Made by a program: the position numbers and the translations under genes. The notes beneath the pieces were generated by a model that had not been told where the DNA came from, searched no databases, and saw nothing but the letters and a program-made list of their open reading frames with translations. Positions 15,502-22,364 of a DNA stretch of 30,785 nt are shown piece after piece; position 1 is the first letter of the stretch; every line of letters begins with the position of its first letter. The DNA comes from JAICND01 sp040905905. GTDB taxonomy: Bacteria > Actinomycetota > Acidimicrobiia > Spongiisociales > ZC4RG35. The stretch is taken from the NCBI GenBank assembly GCA_040905905.1, contig JBBDQN010000034.1:1-30785 (forward strand), written 5' to 3'.

Positions 15502-16421
15502 ACTACAAGACAGTCGCGGTGGTGGGCACCGGGACGATGGGCCCGGGTATGGGTGCAGTCATGGCGAGCGCAGGGGCACGGATGACGCTTTTCGACCTCG
15601 ACCCCGCTGCCTTGGAGCGAGCAAAGGCAGGTGTCGCTCTGGCCCGGGGAGTTCTCGACAAGCTCGAGGTTGTTGACCACGGCGGCACAGTGTCGTTCAG
15701 TCACAGCCTTGAGTCGACCGTGGCCGACGCCGACCTGGTCATCGAGGCGGTGCCCGAACAACTCGCCCTCAAGCAGCAGGTATTCGCCGACTTGGAGCGG
15801 ATCGTCTCACCCGAGACGGTCCTTGCTTCGAACACTTCAGGTATTCCCATCACTTCGATCGCCGAGCATCTTGCCCATCCCGAACGGGTGGTAGGCATGC
15901 ACTGGTCCAACCCTCCTCACCTCATCCCGATGATCGAGATCATCCCCGGAGAAAGAACTGCTGAGAGCACGACTCAGGACCTGGCCGACTATGTGGCGTC
16001 GTTTGGCTACCAGGCGGTTGTCGAGAAGGAGGTTCCAGGGTTCGTCGAGAATCGGATCTTGTACGCCATCCTGCGCGAGTGCCTTGCCTTGGTCGAAAGC
16101 GGCATCATCAGCCAGGCCGACATGGACACATGCGTCCGGTGGGGAATCGGGTACAAGCTGGCTGTCATCGGTCCGATGGAACTCCTCGACATGGCGGGTC
16201 TAGACATCTACAAGAACGTTGGGACCTACCTGAACCCTGACCTATCTACAGCGTCGGAGGTGTCCCCGATGATCCAGAATCTTGCCAGCACTGGACGGCT
16301 GGGCATGAAGACCCTCGGCGGTATCTATGACTACACCCAGGAAGAGGTGGCGGCCAAGAGAGCAGAAATAGCCGCCGCACTGGTCGCGGTACGTAAGGCC
16401 CTCGTTGCAACCAGACCCTGA
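15498..16421 (+). CDS. 3-hydroxyacyl-CoA-dehydrogenase-like enzyme resembling FHMPC dehydrogenase
   Basis: A 307-residue NAD-dependent dehydrogenase. The Rossmann motif VVGTGTMGPGMG is at residues 7-18, and the catalytic His135 lies in GMHWSNPPHLIPMIEII. The blocks VPGFVENRILYAILRE and CVRWGIGYKLAVIGPMELL, followed by DMAGLDIYKNV, match what I remember of Mesorhizobium 5-formyl-3-hydroxy-2-methylpyridine 4-carboxylate dehydrogenase, an unusual family member that oxidises an aldehyde to HMPDC. MHWSNPPH differs from the HFFNP typical of fatty-acid enzymes, and no beta-oxidation partner is present. The ATG at 15498 overlaps the large-subunit stop by four bases, with GGAGG upstream. Its insertion between the L and M genes ties it to the same route. 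An acyl-CoA dehydrogenase role is the alternative. Confidence 0.83.
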   Translation: MNYKTVAVVGTGTMGPGMGAVMASAGARMTLFDLDPAALERAKAGVALARGVLDKLEVVDHGGTVSFSHSLESTVADADLVIEAVPEQLALKQQVFADLERIVSPETVLASNTSGIPITSIAEHLAHPERVVGMHWSNPPHLIPMIEIIPGERTAESTTQDLADYVASFGYQAVVEKEVPGFVENRILYAILRECLALVESGIISQADMDTCVRWGIGYKLAVIGPMELLDMAGLDIYKNVGTYLNPDLSTASEVSPMIQNLASTGRLGMKTLGGIYDYTQEEVAAKRAEIAAALVAVRKALVATRP

Positions 16422-16478
16422 CCGAGCTTTGCGAACACAGCATGAGGAGATGCGGCTACCTGTAGAACGGGATAAACA

Positions 16479-17357
16479 GTGAAGCTGCCGAGATTCGAAA
16501 TTCACCGACCGACCTCTGTGACGGATGCCGTTGAACTCCGGGCCGATCTCGGCGACGACTCTGTCTTGTACGCCGGGGGGACGGAACTGCTACTGATAAT
16601 GAAACTCGAACTCGCCTTTTACAGCCACCTGATAGACCTGAAGCGGGTGGCAGATTTGGGCGACCTGACAGTCTCGGACCAGGAGGTCTCGATCGGTTCG
16701 ACGGTAACCCACCTCCAGGTGGAGTCGAGTCCCGGGATTCGACGTTCCTTCCCCGCGCTGGTTGCCATGATCGGGCGAATCGGAAACTCAAGGGTGCGAA
16801 ACAGCGGGACTCTTGGGGGGAACCTGGCGTTTGCGGATCCGCACTCCGACCCTGCGACGTTTCTCACTGCCGTGGGGGGAACGGTTCATCTAGCCGACGC
16901 AGAAGGGTCGACCCGCACAGTGCCTGTTGCAGAATTCACTCTGGCCCCATATACAACCGTCCTCAGGCAGAGCGAGCTGATCTCCTCACTAACCGTGCCG
17001 GTGCCCAATCGGGAAACCACAGTTGTCCATCATCACCTCCGATTTCGCGAGCGCCCTGCCGTGACTGCTACCGCCGTGATCCGTCGCGAGATGGGAGAGG
17101 TGGCCGAGGCCCGGGTAGCCGTTGGATCGGTCTGTTCGGTACCCACGCGTTTACCCGCGGTCGAGTCCCTGACAGTGGACCAATCTGGGGGCCTGGAAGA
17201 GGCGATCCGTCACGCGACGGCGGCGACAATTGACACGGTCGAAGATCTTGACGGCTCGCCCGACTACAAGCGTCACCTAGCTGGTGTGACGGTGGCCCGG
17301 TGTGTCTCCGCGGCTCTAGGTCGTCCGCCCGGAGAGGGTGAGATCGAATGGAGCTGA
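16479..17357 (+). CDS. FAD-binding medium subunit of molybdenum hydroxylase (CoxM-like)
   Basis: A 292-residue FAD subunit of the xanthine dehydrogenase/CoxM family. The two flavin motifs are visible: AGGTELLL near residue 32 and NSGTLGGNLAFADPHSDPA near 108. The C-terminal CO_deh_flav_C-like domain covers about residues 180-285. The start is GTG at 16479, 57 bases after the dehydrogenase gene, with no strong ribosome site. It is the only FAD subunit in the window, although two L/S pairs are present, so it may serve both. It overlaps the CoxG-like gene by ten bases. Confidence 0.9.
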   Translation: MKLPRFEIHRPTSVTDAVELRADLGDDSVLYAGGTELLLIMKLELAFYSHLIDLKRVADLGDLTVSDQEVSIGSTVTHLQVESSPGIRRSFPALVAMIGRIGNSRVRNSGTLGGNLAFADPHSDPATFLTAVGGTVHLADAEGSTRTVPVAEFTLAPYTTVLRQSELISSLTVPVPNRETTVVHHHLRFRERPAVTATAVIRREMGEVAEARVAVGSVCSVPTRLPAVESLTVDQSGGLEEAIRHATAATIDTVEDLDGSPDYKRHLAGVTVARCVSAALGRPPGEGEIEWS

Positions 17358-18001
17358 CCAACCGTTTCTCCCTCCCAGTTCCTCCTGACCAGGCATGGGA
17401 CCTGCTGATGGACTTCGAGCGTATGGCCCGGGCCATGCCCGGCGCCACACTGACCAAGGCCGAAGGCGACCACATTGAAGGGCAGATGCTGGTCAAACTG
17501 GGCCCGATGCGAATCTCTTACGAGGGAGAGGCTTCAATCGTCGAAAGGAACCAGGAGGAGGGCCGTCTGCTCATCGAAGCGGCTGGCAAGGAGTCACGGG
17601 GCTCGGGGACAGCCCGGGTCCGGATCGAGACTCACCTAGACCCCGATGCGTCCGGGACGGTGGTGACCCTTCATTCGACTGTGAACGTGACCGGACGCCC
17701 AGCGCAAATGGGCCTCGGACTCATCCAGGACGTGGGCCAGAAACTGGCCGACGAGTTCGCTCGTCGCCTGAAGGAGGACCTCGCGACCAGGACAGCGGCG
17801 ACCGGGGTCACTCCGGCGAACCCCAGGGATCCGAGACTTCACGACCGTTTGGCGACTGCGTTCGATGCCGGGGCGGGCGATGTCTTGGACTTGGGGTCTG
17901 CCGCCGCGATCCCGGTGCTTCGCAGGTTGGCGCTGATCGTCCTCGCCGTTGTCTTGGGGATCGGTGTGATCTTGCTGGCGGTGTGGGCGGTCCGGAGATG
18001 A
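17348..18001 (+). CDS. CoxG-like SRPBCC protein with C-terminal membrane anchor
   Basis: A 217-residue protein. Residues 1-145 form a CoxG-type SRPBCC domain (FSLPVPPDQAWDLLMDFERM and MPGATLTKAEGDHIEGQM are typical). A polar linker follows, and a hydrophobic helix at about 190-214 ends in VRR. Established work on CO dehydrogenase shows that CoxG-type proteins recruit the molybdenum enzyme to the membrane and can bind menaquinone. Here the same arrangement suggests that hydroxylase no. 2 feeds electrons to the quinone pool. The ATG at 17348 lies inside the end of the FAD-subunit gene. This start gives the full domain. Confidence 0.88.
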   Translation: MELTNRFSLPVPPDQAWDLLMDFERMARAMPGATLTKAEGDHIEGQMLVKLGPMRISYEGEASIVERNQEEGRLLIEAAGKESRGSGTARVRIETHLDPDASGTVVTLHSTVNVTGRPAQMGLGLIQDVGQKLADEFARRLKEDLATRTAATGVTPANPRDPRLHDRLATAFDAGAGDVLDLGSAAAIPVLRRLALIVLAVVLGIGVILLAVWAVRR

Positions 18002-18086
18002 TTGGCATGTGGTGGTTGGTAGCCTTGATCGGCCAGAATCCGCCGTCCGCGCCCAGCGGTTGGCCCGAACAACAGGAGTGCGCCCT

Positions 18087-18827
18087 TTGAGCAGTCGACC
18101 ACCGAACACTCGTCAATCGCGCTCGGCGACGATCGGTCGCACCCCAATGACGGGCCCTACCGTCGAGAACCGTACCCTGGCCGAGCAGGTATATGAGTTC
18201 CTTCGCGGCGAGATCCTGTCTGAGCGGGCAATGCCCGGTTCTGAGCTGTCCGAGGTCGCCCTTGCTGAAACCCTGGGGATCTCCCGCGGGCCGGTGCGAG
18301 AAGCCATGGGCCGGCTCCGAGCCGAGAGCCTGGTGGACGTACGACCACGTCGTGGCACGGTGGTGGCTTCGCTATCAAAGCAGGAGTTCCTGGACGCCTA
18401 CCAGGTTCGTGTCGCTCTCGAAGTGCTCGCGGTTCGAGAAGGCACTCCCAAATGCACACCCGATTCGCTGGCCACCATCGACGCGTTGATGAAGGAGATG
18501 GACGAGGTTGCGGCGGGCAACGACGAGGAGGGGTTCTTCGCCCTCAATCGAAGACTCCACCATGCGATTTGCGAACTGTCCGGCAACGAGATCCTGCTCG
18601 ACATATATGATCGTCTCATCGCGCGGATGGTCCGATACAGTCACCGCTCCGCAACGCTCCGCGGCGATCTCGTTTCATCACTCGCCGAGCACCAAGCCAT
18701 TGTCGACGCCGTGCGGAGGGGGGACGCCGAGGCGGCGGGCCGTTTGATGGAGGACCACATCAACATCCCGCTCCGCAAAGTCAAATCGCTTACAGACGCT
18801 CAGTGGGTGGGCCTCTCCGTCGGTTGA
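18087..18827 (+). CDS. GntR-family (FadR/FCD) transcriptional regulator
   Basis: A regulator of about 246 residues. The winged helix-turn-helix runs from LAEQVYEFLRGEIL to DVRPRRGTVVA, with recognition region ETLGISRGPVREAMGRL. The all-helical FCD ligand domain follows. Its metal-site pattern is partly kept: NRRLHHAI has Asn where Asp is usual, and His residues are present in SLAEHQAI and MEDHI. The TTG at 18087 is preferred for its well-spaced AGGAG (18074-18078); an ATG at 18147 gives 226 residues. It is the last gene of the island and the likely binder of the three GTTGA/TCAAC palindromes. A pathway intermediate would be its effector. Both are inferred. Confidence 0.88.
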   Translation: MSSRPPNTRQSRSATIGRTPMTGPTVENRTLAEQVYEFLRGEILSERAMPGSELSEVALAETLGISRGPVREAMGRLRAESLVDVRPRRGTVVASLSKQEFLDAYQVRVALEVLAVREGTPKCTPDSLATIDALMKEMDEVAAGNDEEGFFALNRRLHHAICELSGNEILLDIYDRLIARMVRYSHRSATLRGDLVSSLAEHQAIVDAVRRGDAEAAGRLMEDHINIPLRKVKSLTDAQWVGLSVG

Positions 18828-18860
18828 CCGAGCTCGATGCTCCGAAGGACCGTCACCACC

Positions 18861-18986
18861 TCAAGCCCCGGCGTCGAAGCCGGTCTCGGCCAGCTGCTTG
18901 CGAAGGTGGCGGCGGTCGGTGACCTGCCATTCGTCGTGTTGACCGCCGCCGGCTAACCCGCTGGCTTCGCTGAGAGATTCACTTAC
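18861..18986 (-). pseudogene. possible C-terminal scrap of a transposase
   Basis: On the reverse strand, 41 open codons without a start, bounded upstream by TAA at 18987-18989, end in HDEWQVTDRRHLRKQLAET before a TGA at 18861-18863. EWQ followed by a paired-Arg segment resembles the end of IS256/mutator-type transposases. The match is short and from memory. It fits the neighbouring signs of old mobility. Confidence 0.28.
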
Positions 18987-19111
18987 TTACACCAAACGGC
19001 CGACGCCGCCGCCGGCACCGCGGATTAGCTCTTCAAGGCGGGGGTACTCGATGGCCACAGATGGAGACTTTTACAGGGGCTCGGACCGTCCGTGCCTCTT
19101 CGATCACGAGC

Positions 19112-19133
19112 TTTGGTCCGCGTTTGGTCCGCG
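19112..19133. repeat. tandem 11-bp repeat TTTGGTCCGCG x2
   Basis: Two exact copies of TTTGGTCCGCG lie head to tail. A closely related imperfect pair occurs at 28482-28503 in the same orientation. This copy lies about 125 bases before a tRNA/tmRNA 3' fragment. A remnant of an integrase-type element end is possible. Confidence 0.6.
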
Positions 19134-19256
19134 TCGCAGTGAGAAATTCCCGTGAACCATGCGCGGTTTTGCCAGACGACAGCCCTGATAGGTATTGACG
19201 ATGTCGATTGCTCAACCTAGCAACGTCCGTCGACATTCCCTCGCACGGAAGAAGCC

Positions 19257-19281
19257 AGGGGTTCAAATCCCCTCACCTCCA
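19257..19281 (+). other. 3' end of a tRNA or tmRNA gene (attachment-site remnant)
   Basis: AGGGG-TTCAAAT-CCCCT (19257-19273) is a perfect T-arm with a 7-base TTC loop. It is followed by CACCTCC (19274-19280), an acceptor-stem 3' strand, and A as discriminator. No matching GGAGGTG 5' strand is found at tRNA distance upstream, so only the 3' end is present. Such fragments are typical att sites left by tyrosine-integrase elements. tRNA and tmRNA cannot be told apart from this piece. Confidence 0.6.
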
Positions 19282-19458
19282 CTGACATTTTGAGCACCTG
19301 ACAGTTTTCTGGGGCTTTAGCTACACGAGCGGAGCACAGTGTCCAAGACCTACTCCTCGCGATCGCGGCGAAGCTTGTCCCTCCACCTTACGGCCAGGCT
19401 CCGGGCGGGCTATTGCTGGTGCTCATGCTGTCTGGCCTCGGCGGAAGCACGCTCCAAG

Positions 19459-20409
19459 TCAGCGACTCGCGCTGGGGATAACGGCCTCGCGACTACCGAC
19501 CGCAATCAGGTAGAGGGCGGCCGCGATAAGGGTCATTGCGAGTCCGGCGGACAAGAGGGAAGTCCATCCGATTCGGACATGGATGTCGCCCATGTTGAAG
19601 CTTCCATAACCTATGAGTCGGACCGGCTGGATGTCGATCGCGGTGTAGATCATGGATCCCAGACCGACCCGGGACTGATCTGTGGCTCCGAGGTACTGGA
19701 TGAAGGCCACCGACGTCAAGGCTCCTATCCCGGCTCCCATCATCTGGATTCCGGCGTAGGGGAGGAGATGGGGCAGCATCTGGGTCCCGATGATCCGTCC
19801 TGCCCCTGAGCCAGCAATTCGAGCGGCATCGATGAAGGGCTTCTCGATGACTGACATGGCTCTTGATCGGATCACCAACGCGGCCGGGCCGAGACCATAA
19901 ATCAGGCCAAACAGAAGCCCGGCGTCGATCATGCCGAAAGCGGGCTTGCCGATCCCCGCCACCAAGAGGGCGATGGCGGGCGGCAGGAGAGTGAAAGCAT
20001 CACCCACACTGGTTACGGCCAGGTCGACCCACCCTCGAAAATATGCAGCGAGAGAGCCTGCGGCAATCGAGAGCAGCCCGACCAGAAGTGCGGCCAGAAC
20101 AGACACCTGTAGTGCCGGGGCCAACGAGAACGTGAGGGTGGAGAGCACGTCGCGACCGAGGGCATCGGTACCAAGCGGGTGGGCCGCCGATGGCCCGGTC
20201 GGATGCTCAAGGTCACGGTCGTGGCCAGTCTCGGGGTTGTATATCGACTCTTGCCCTTTCCAAATCGTCGCCTGAAGCAGGGGATGAGCGGCGGCGCCGA
20301 CGAGGAGGAGAACAAAGACTGCAAAACCAACTCGGACTTTGAGATGTCGCAAAACCCGGCGTCCGGTTCCACCTGACTGAGTCCGGTCGATGCGAGTCAT
20401 TACAGTCAA
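19459..20409 (-). CDS. DppC/OppC-like ABC transporter permease
   Basis: A 316-residue membrane permease of the dipeptide/oligopeptide importer class. HPLGTDALGRDVLS (about residues 77-90) is the family hallmark. An EAA-type loop, DAARIAGSGAGRIIGTQMLPHLLP, follows, and about six hydrophobic segments are present. Its ATG overlaps the stop of the DppB-like gene by four bases. The usual DppD/DppF ATPase genes do not follow; the reading ends in the junction region with the tRNA fragment, which suggests that the 3' part of the operon was lost or lies elsewhere. The substrate is unknown. Confidence 0.88.
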   Translation of the reverse strand: MTVMTRIDRTQSGGTGRRVLRHLKVRVGFAVFVLLLVGAAAHPLLQATIWKGQESIYNPETGHDRDLEHPTGPSAAHPLGTDALGRDVLSTLTFSLAPALQVSVLAALLVGLLSIAAGSLAAYFRGWVDLAVTSVGDAFTLLPPAIALLVAGIGKPAFGMIDAGLLFGLIYGLGPAALVIRSRAMSVIEKPFIDAARIAGSGAGRIIGTQMLPHLLPYAGIQMMGAGIGALTSVAFIQYLGATDQSRVGLGSMIYTAIDIQPVRLIGYGSFNMGDIHVRIGWTSLLSAGLAMTLIAAALYLIAVGSREAVIPSASR

Positions 20410-21641
20410 CGCCGGGCTCCGAGGCGGATTCGAGGGTCAAGGGCTGCCTGGGCAGTCTCAGCCACCAAACGGAGGACCAGCAGCAACACCCCCATCGTGA
20501 CCAGGACTCCGACGATGACAGGTGTGTCAGCGCTCCGGACCGCGCTGAAGAGCGTTGTAGACAGCCCCCCGGACCAATACACACATTCGGCACCCTGGCT
20601 TAGAGCGCATGAGCCGATCTGGACTTGGTATTCGATGATGATCAATCCGGTCAGCAGGAAGGGGAGGGCAGCAAACGAGCGAGCGAGGACCGGGAGAGCG
20701 ACGTTGCGGGCGACGTGCCGGTCGCGGATCAGATGTTCCGGCACCGCTTTGGCTCGAGCTGTCAACACGTAGTCCTCGCTCCTCTCATCGGCGATACCTG
20801 CCCGCCACACGAACATCACTTCACCGAAGGCGACGAGTAGAAAAGCGACTACGGCCAAGACCGGGCTCCCGGCGCCGATCTCAACCTTCCGCGAGGAACG
20901 AAACAAGAAAACGTCCAACGCTTGTTGACCGACCCCGAGGCGGGCAATGGCAAGCACCATCCCGAGCAGAGCCGCCGGCAACACCAAAGCCGGGAGCAGG
21001 CGCCATCCCCTCCGACGGCCGAAAGCCCGCACGGCTAGAGCTACCAGCAGGGTTAGCAAGAGGGCCCGCCCACCAAAGCTGACCAATCTCGCCTCGTCGA
21101 AACCGACGTCGCGGAAGACCACAAGACTGTCGGAAGGCAAGCCCAAAGCCGACCTCGCCGAGAGCAAAGGATCGCGTCCAAAGTAAACCAACAGGAATAT
21201 GAGAAGCGGTGGGAACATCGTGGAGAGGACCAAACCCACCCCAGTTGCCATGCCGCCTTGAATACTCCCCCGGCGCCACTCGACGACCCGGCCGAGCCAG
21301 CTTCCGAGCAGATAGGCGAGGATCCCCCCGGTAGCGAAAATCAGGAAGGTGGTTGGCAAAGCCTCGGAGATAAGACCCCCCACTGGTGCCCCGCTGTATG
21401 ACTGGCCGAGGTCACCGCGGGCCAAGCCAGCCATGTAGTCCACAAAACCAACCCTGACCGAATCACCGGCACCGACCGCGGCGTTGTCATATGGGATCAA
21501 ACGGTCAATCAGAACGAACACACCCGCCACAAATACGACCAGGCTGACAAATGAAGCGACCGCCCGTCGAAACAAAAAAGCCACGAGGCCTGGACGTGAC
21601 TCCGACAGACGGTCGCTCACCTTCGGCGACGACACTTCCAT
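20406..21641 (-). CDS. DppB-like ABC transporter permease, enlarged
   Basis: A 411-residue permease. The N-terminal FLFRRAVASFVSLVVFVAGV segment and GLARGDLGQSYSGAPVG followed by LPTTFLIFATGG are typical DppB features. The C-terminal VLTARAKAVPEHLIRDRHVARN is the EAA-type loop. It is about 80-100 residues longer than usual DppB (about 310-340); extra hydrophobic, Arg-rich sequence lies at about residues 190-290. The ATG at 21641 is chosen for its GGGAGGATC ribosome site (21643-21651 on the reverse strand). It follows the lipoprotein gene after 43 bases and overlaps the DppC-like gene. Confidence 0.86.
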   Translation of the reverse strand: MEVSSPKVSDRLSESRPGLVAFLFRRAVASFVSLVVFVAGVFVLIDRLIPYDNAAVGAGDSVRVGFVDYMAGLARGDLGQSYSGAPVGGLISEALPTTFLIFATGGILAYLLGSWLGRVVEWRRGSIQGGMATGVGLVLSTMFPPLLIFLLVYFGRDPLLSARSALGLPSDSLVVFRDVGFDEARLVSFGGRALLLTLLVALAVRAFGRRRGWRLLPALVLPAALLGMVLAIARLGVGQQALDVFLFRSSRKVEIGAGSPVLAVVAFLLVAFGEVMFVWRAGIADERSEDYVLTARAKAVPEHLIRDRHVARNVALPVLARSFAALPFLLTGLIIIEYQVQIGSCALSQGAECVYWSGGLSTTLFSAVRSADTPVIVGVLVTMGVLLLVLRLVAETAQAALDPRIRLGARR

Positions 21642-21684
21642 GATCCTCCCTATGGGTTGAACAAAGTCATTCGCCAGCCTGACT

Positions 21685-22068
21685 TCAGTCCGCGTAAATT
21701 CCGCGATTCGTACGGGAACCCGCAACGCAAAAGCTCATCGCAGCTTCTCGGTCCATCTCTTGTGAAAGCGGAACCTTGGGAAGGAACACCCCGAGTCGGG
21801 GGTCGTATGTGGACTCCCAGCCGAGGTCATTCATGCAATAGACGATGAGTGGAGCGATGTCGGACAAATAGCGCTGCCTGTACGAACGAGCCGCGGGTCT
21901 CAGGCCGGATATCGGAGTGGAATCGGCGATGCTGGTATCGGAGACAGCAGTTGTCGCGGCGGTCGTCGTTTGAGACTCCAACGAAGTCGCCCCTCCATCG
22001 ACTCGACCACACGCAGCCATCACGAGAGTCAGAACTAGGAGGGACCAAGGTCGATATTTGTGGTCCAT
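21685..22068 (-). CDS. small putative lipoprotein, unknown function
   Basis: A 127-residue predicted lipoprotein, not recognised. The hydrophobic leader SLLVLTLVMAAC ends in a lipobox with Cys near residue 20. A Ser/Thr-rich linker (about 25-55) follows, then a small domain containing YCMNDLGWES and MSFCVAG, whose two Cys may form a disulphide. The ATG at 22068 is chosen for GAAGGGA just upstream on that strand; a TTG at 22086 is the alternative. It is the first gene of the permease operon. It is too small to be a DppA-type binding protein but could be an accessory surface component. Confidence 0.7.
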   Translation of the reverse strand: MDHKYRPWSLLVLTLVMAACGRVDGGATSLESQTTTAATTAVSDTSIADSTPISGLRPAARSYRQRYLSDIAPLIVYCMNDLGWESTYDPRLGVFLPKVPLSQEMDREAAMSFCVAGSRTNRGIYAD

Positions 22069-22091
22069 TGCATTCCCTTCGCACAAGCGTC

Positions 22092-22108
22092 GTCACCAAC
22101 TTGGTGAC
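22092..22108. promoter_or_regulatory. 17-bp perfect palindrome upstream of the permease operon
   Basis: GTCACCAA-C-TTGGTGAC is a perfect inverted repeat 24 bases upstream of the reverse-strand lipoprotein start, in the divergent region shared with the giant regulator. It is a good operator candidate. It is unrelated to the GTTGA/TCAAC motif of the catabolic island. The rest of 22109-22364 holds nothing I can name. Confidence 0.55.
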
Positions 22109-22364
22109 AAGGAACGATCTACAACCTCTCGCTTGCAAGATTCTTACGAAGAGACAGGCGGCGTCCTCGGGGCGCTAGGGCGGCGGGCCGAGAGGTTCCC
22201 ACGAGGGGAATAGGCCAAGGGTCAATCCCTAACCTTCCCATGTGCCCAGGAGGCCGACTTTCGTGTCCAAGTGATGGGGTCCTCCCGCAGTTCTCTCTTT
22301 CCAAGGAGTTCTTAAGCGGTCGCGAGTACGGTTCGGTTGGTGCAGAGCTAAGTGGCGACCGCGG

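Larger units (their letters stand above)
18828..19458. other. gene-poor junction between the catabolic island and the permease operon
   Basis: About 630 bases without an intact gene. It holds a reverse-strand transposase-like scrap (18861-18986), a tandem 11-bp repeat (19112-19133) and a tRNA/tmRNA 3' fragment (19257-19281). No clear terminator for the island was found. Bases 19283-19458 hold nothing recognisable. Confidence 0.6.

Noticed and set aside
15498..16421. Fatty-acid beta-oxidation 3-hydroxyacyl-CoA dehydrogenase
   Set aside because: The active-site block is MHWSNPPH, not the usual HFFNP, and no hydratase, thiolase or acyl-CoA dehydrogenase lies nearby.
218..17357. Carbon monoxide dehydrogenase (CoxMSL) operon
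   Set aside because: Neither large subunit has the form I Cys-containing active-site loop; the loops read AFRGAGR and SYRAFGA. Neighbouring genes point to N-heterocycle or aldehyde substrates.
19339..19809. Forward open frame of 156 codons opposite the DppC-like gene
   Set aside because: Most of it is antisense to a clear permease, and it shows no family features or ribosome site.
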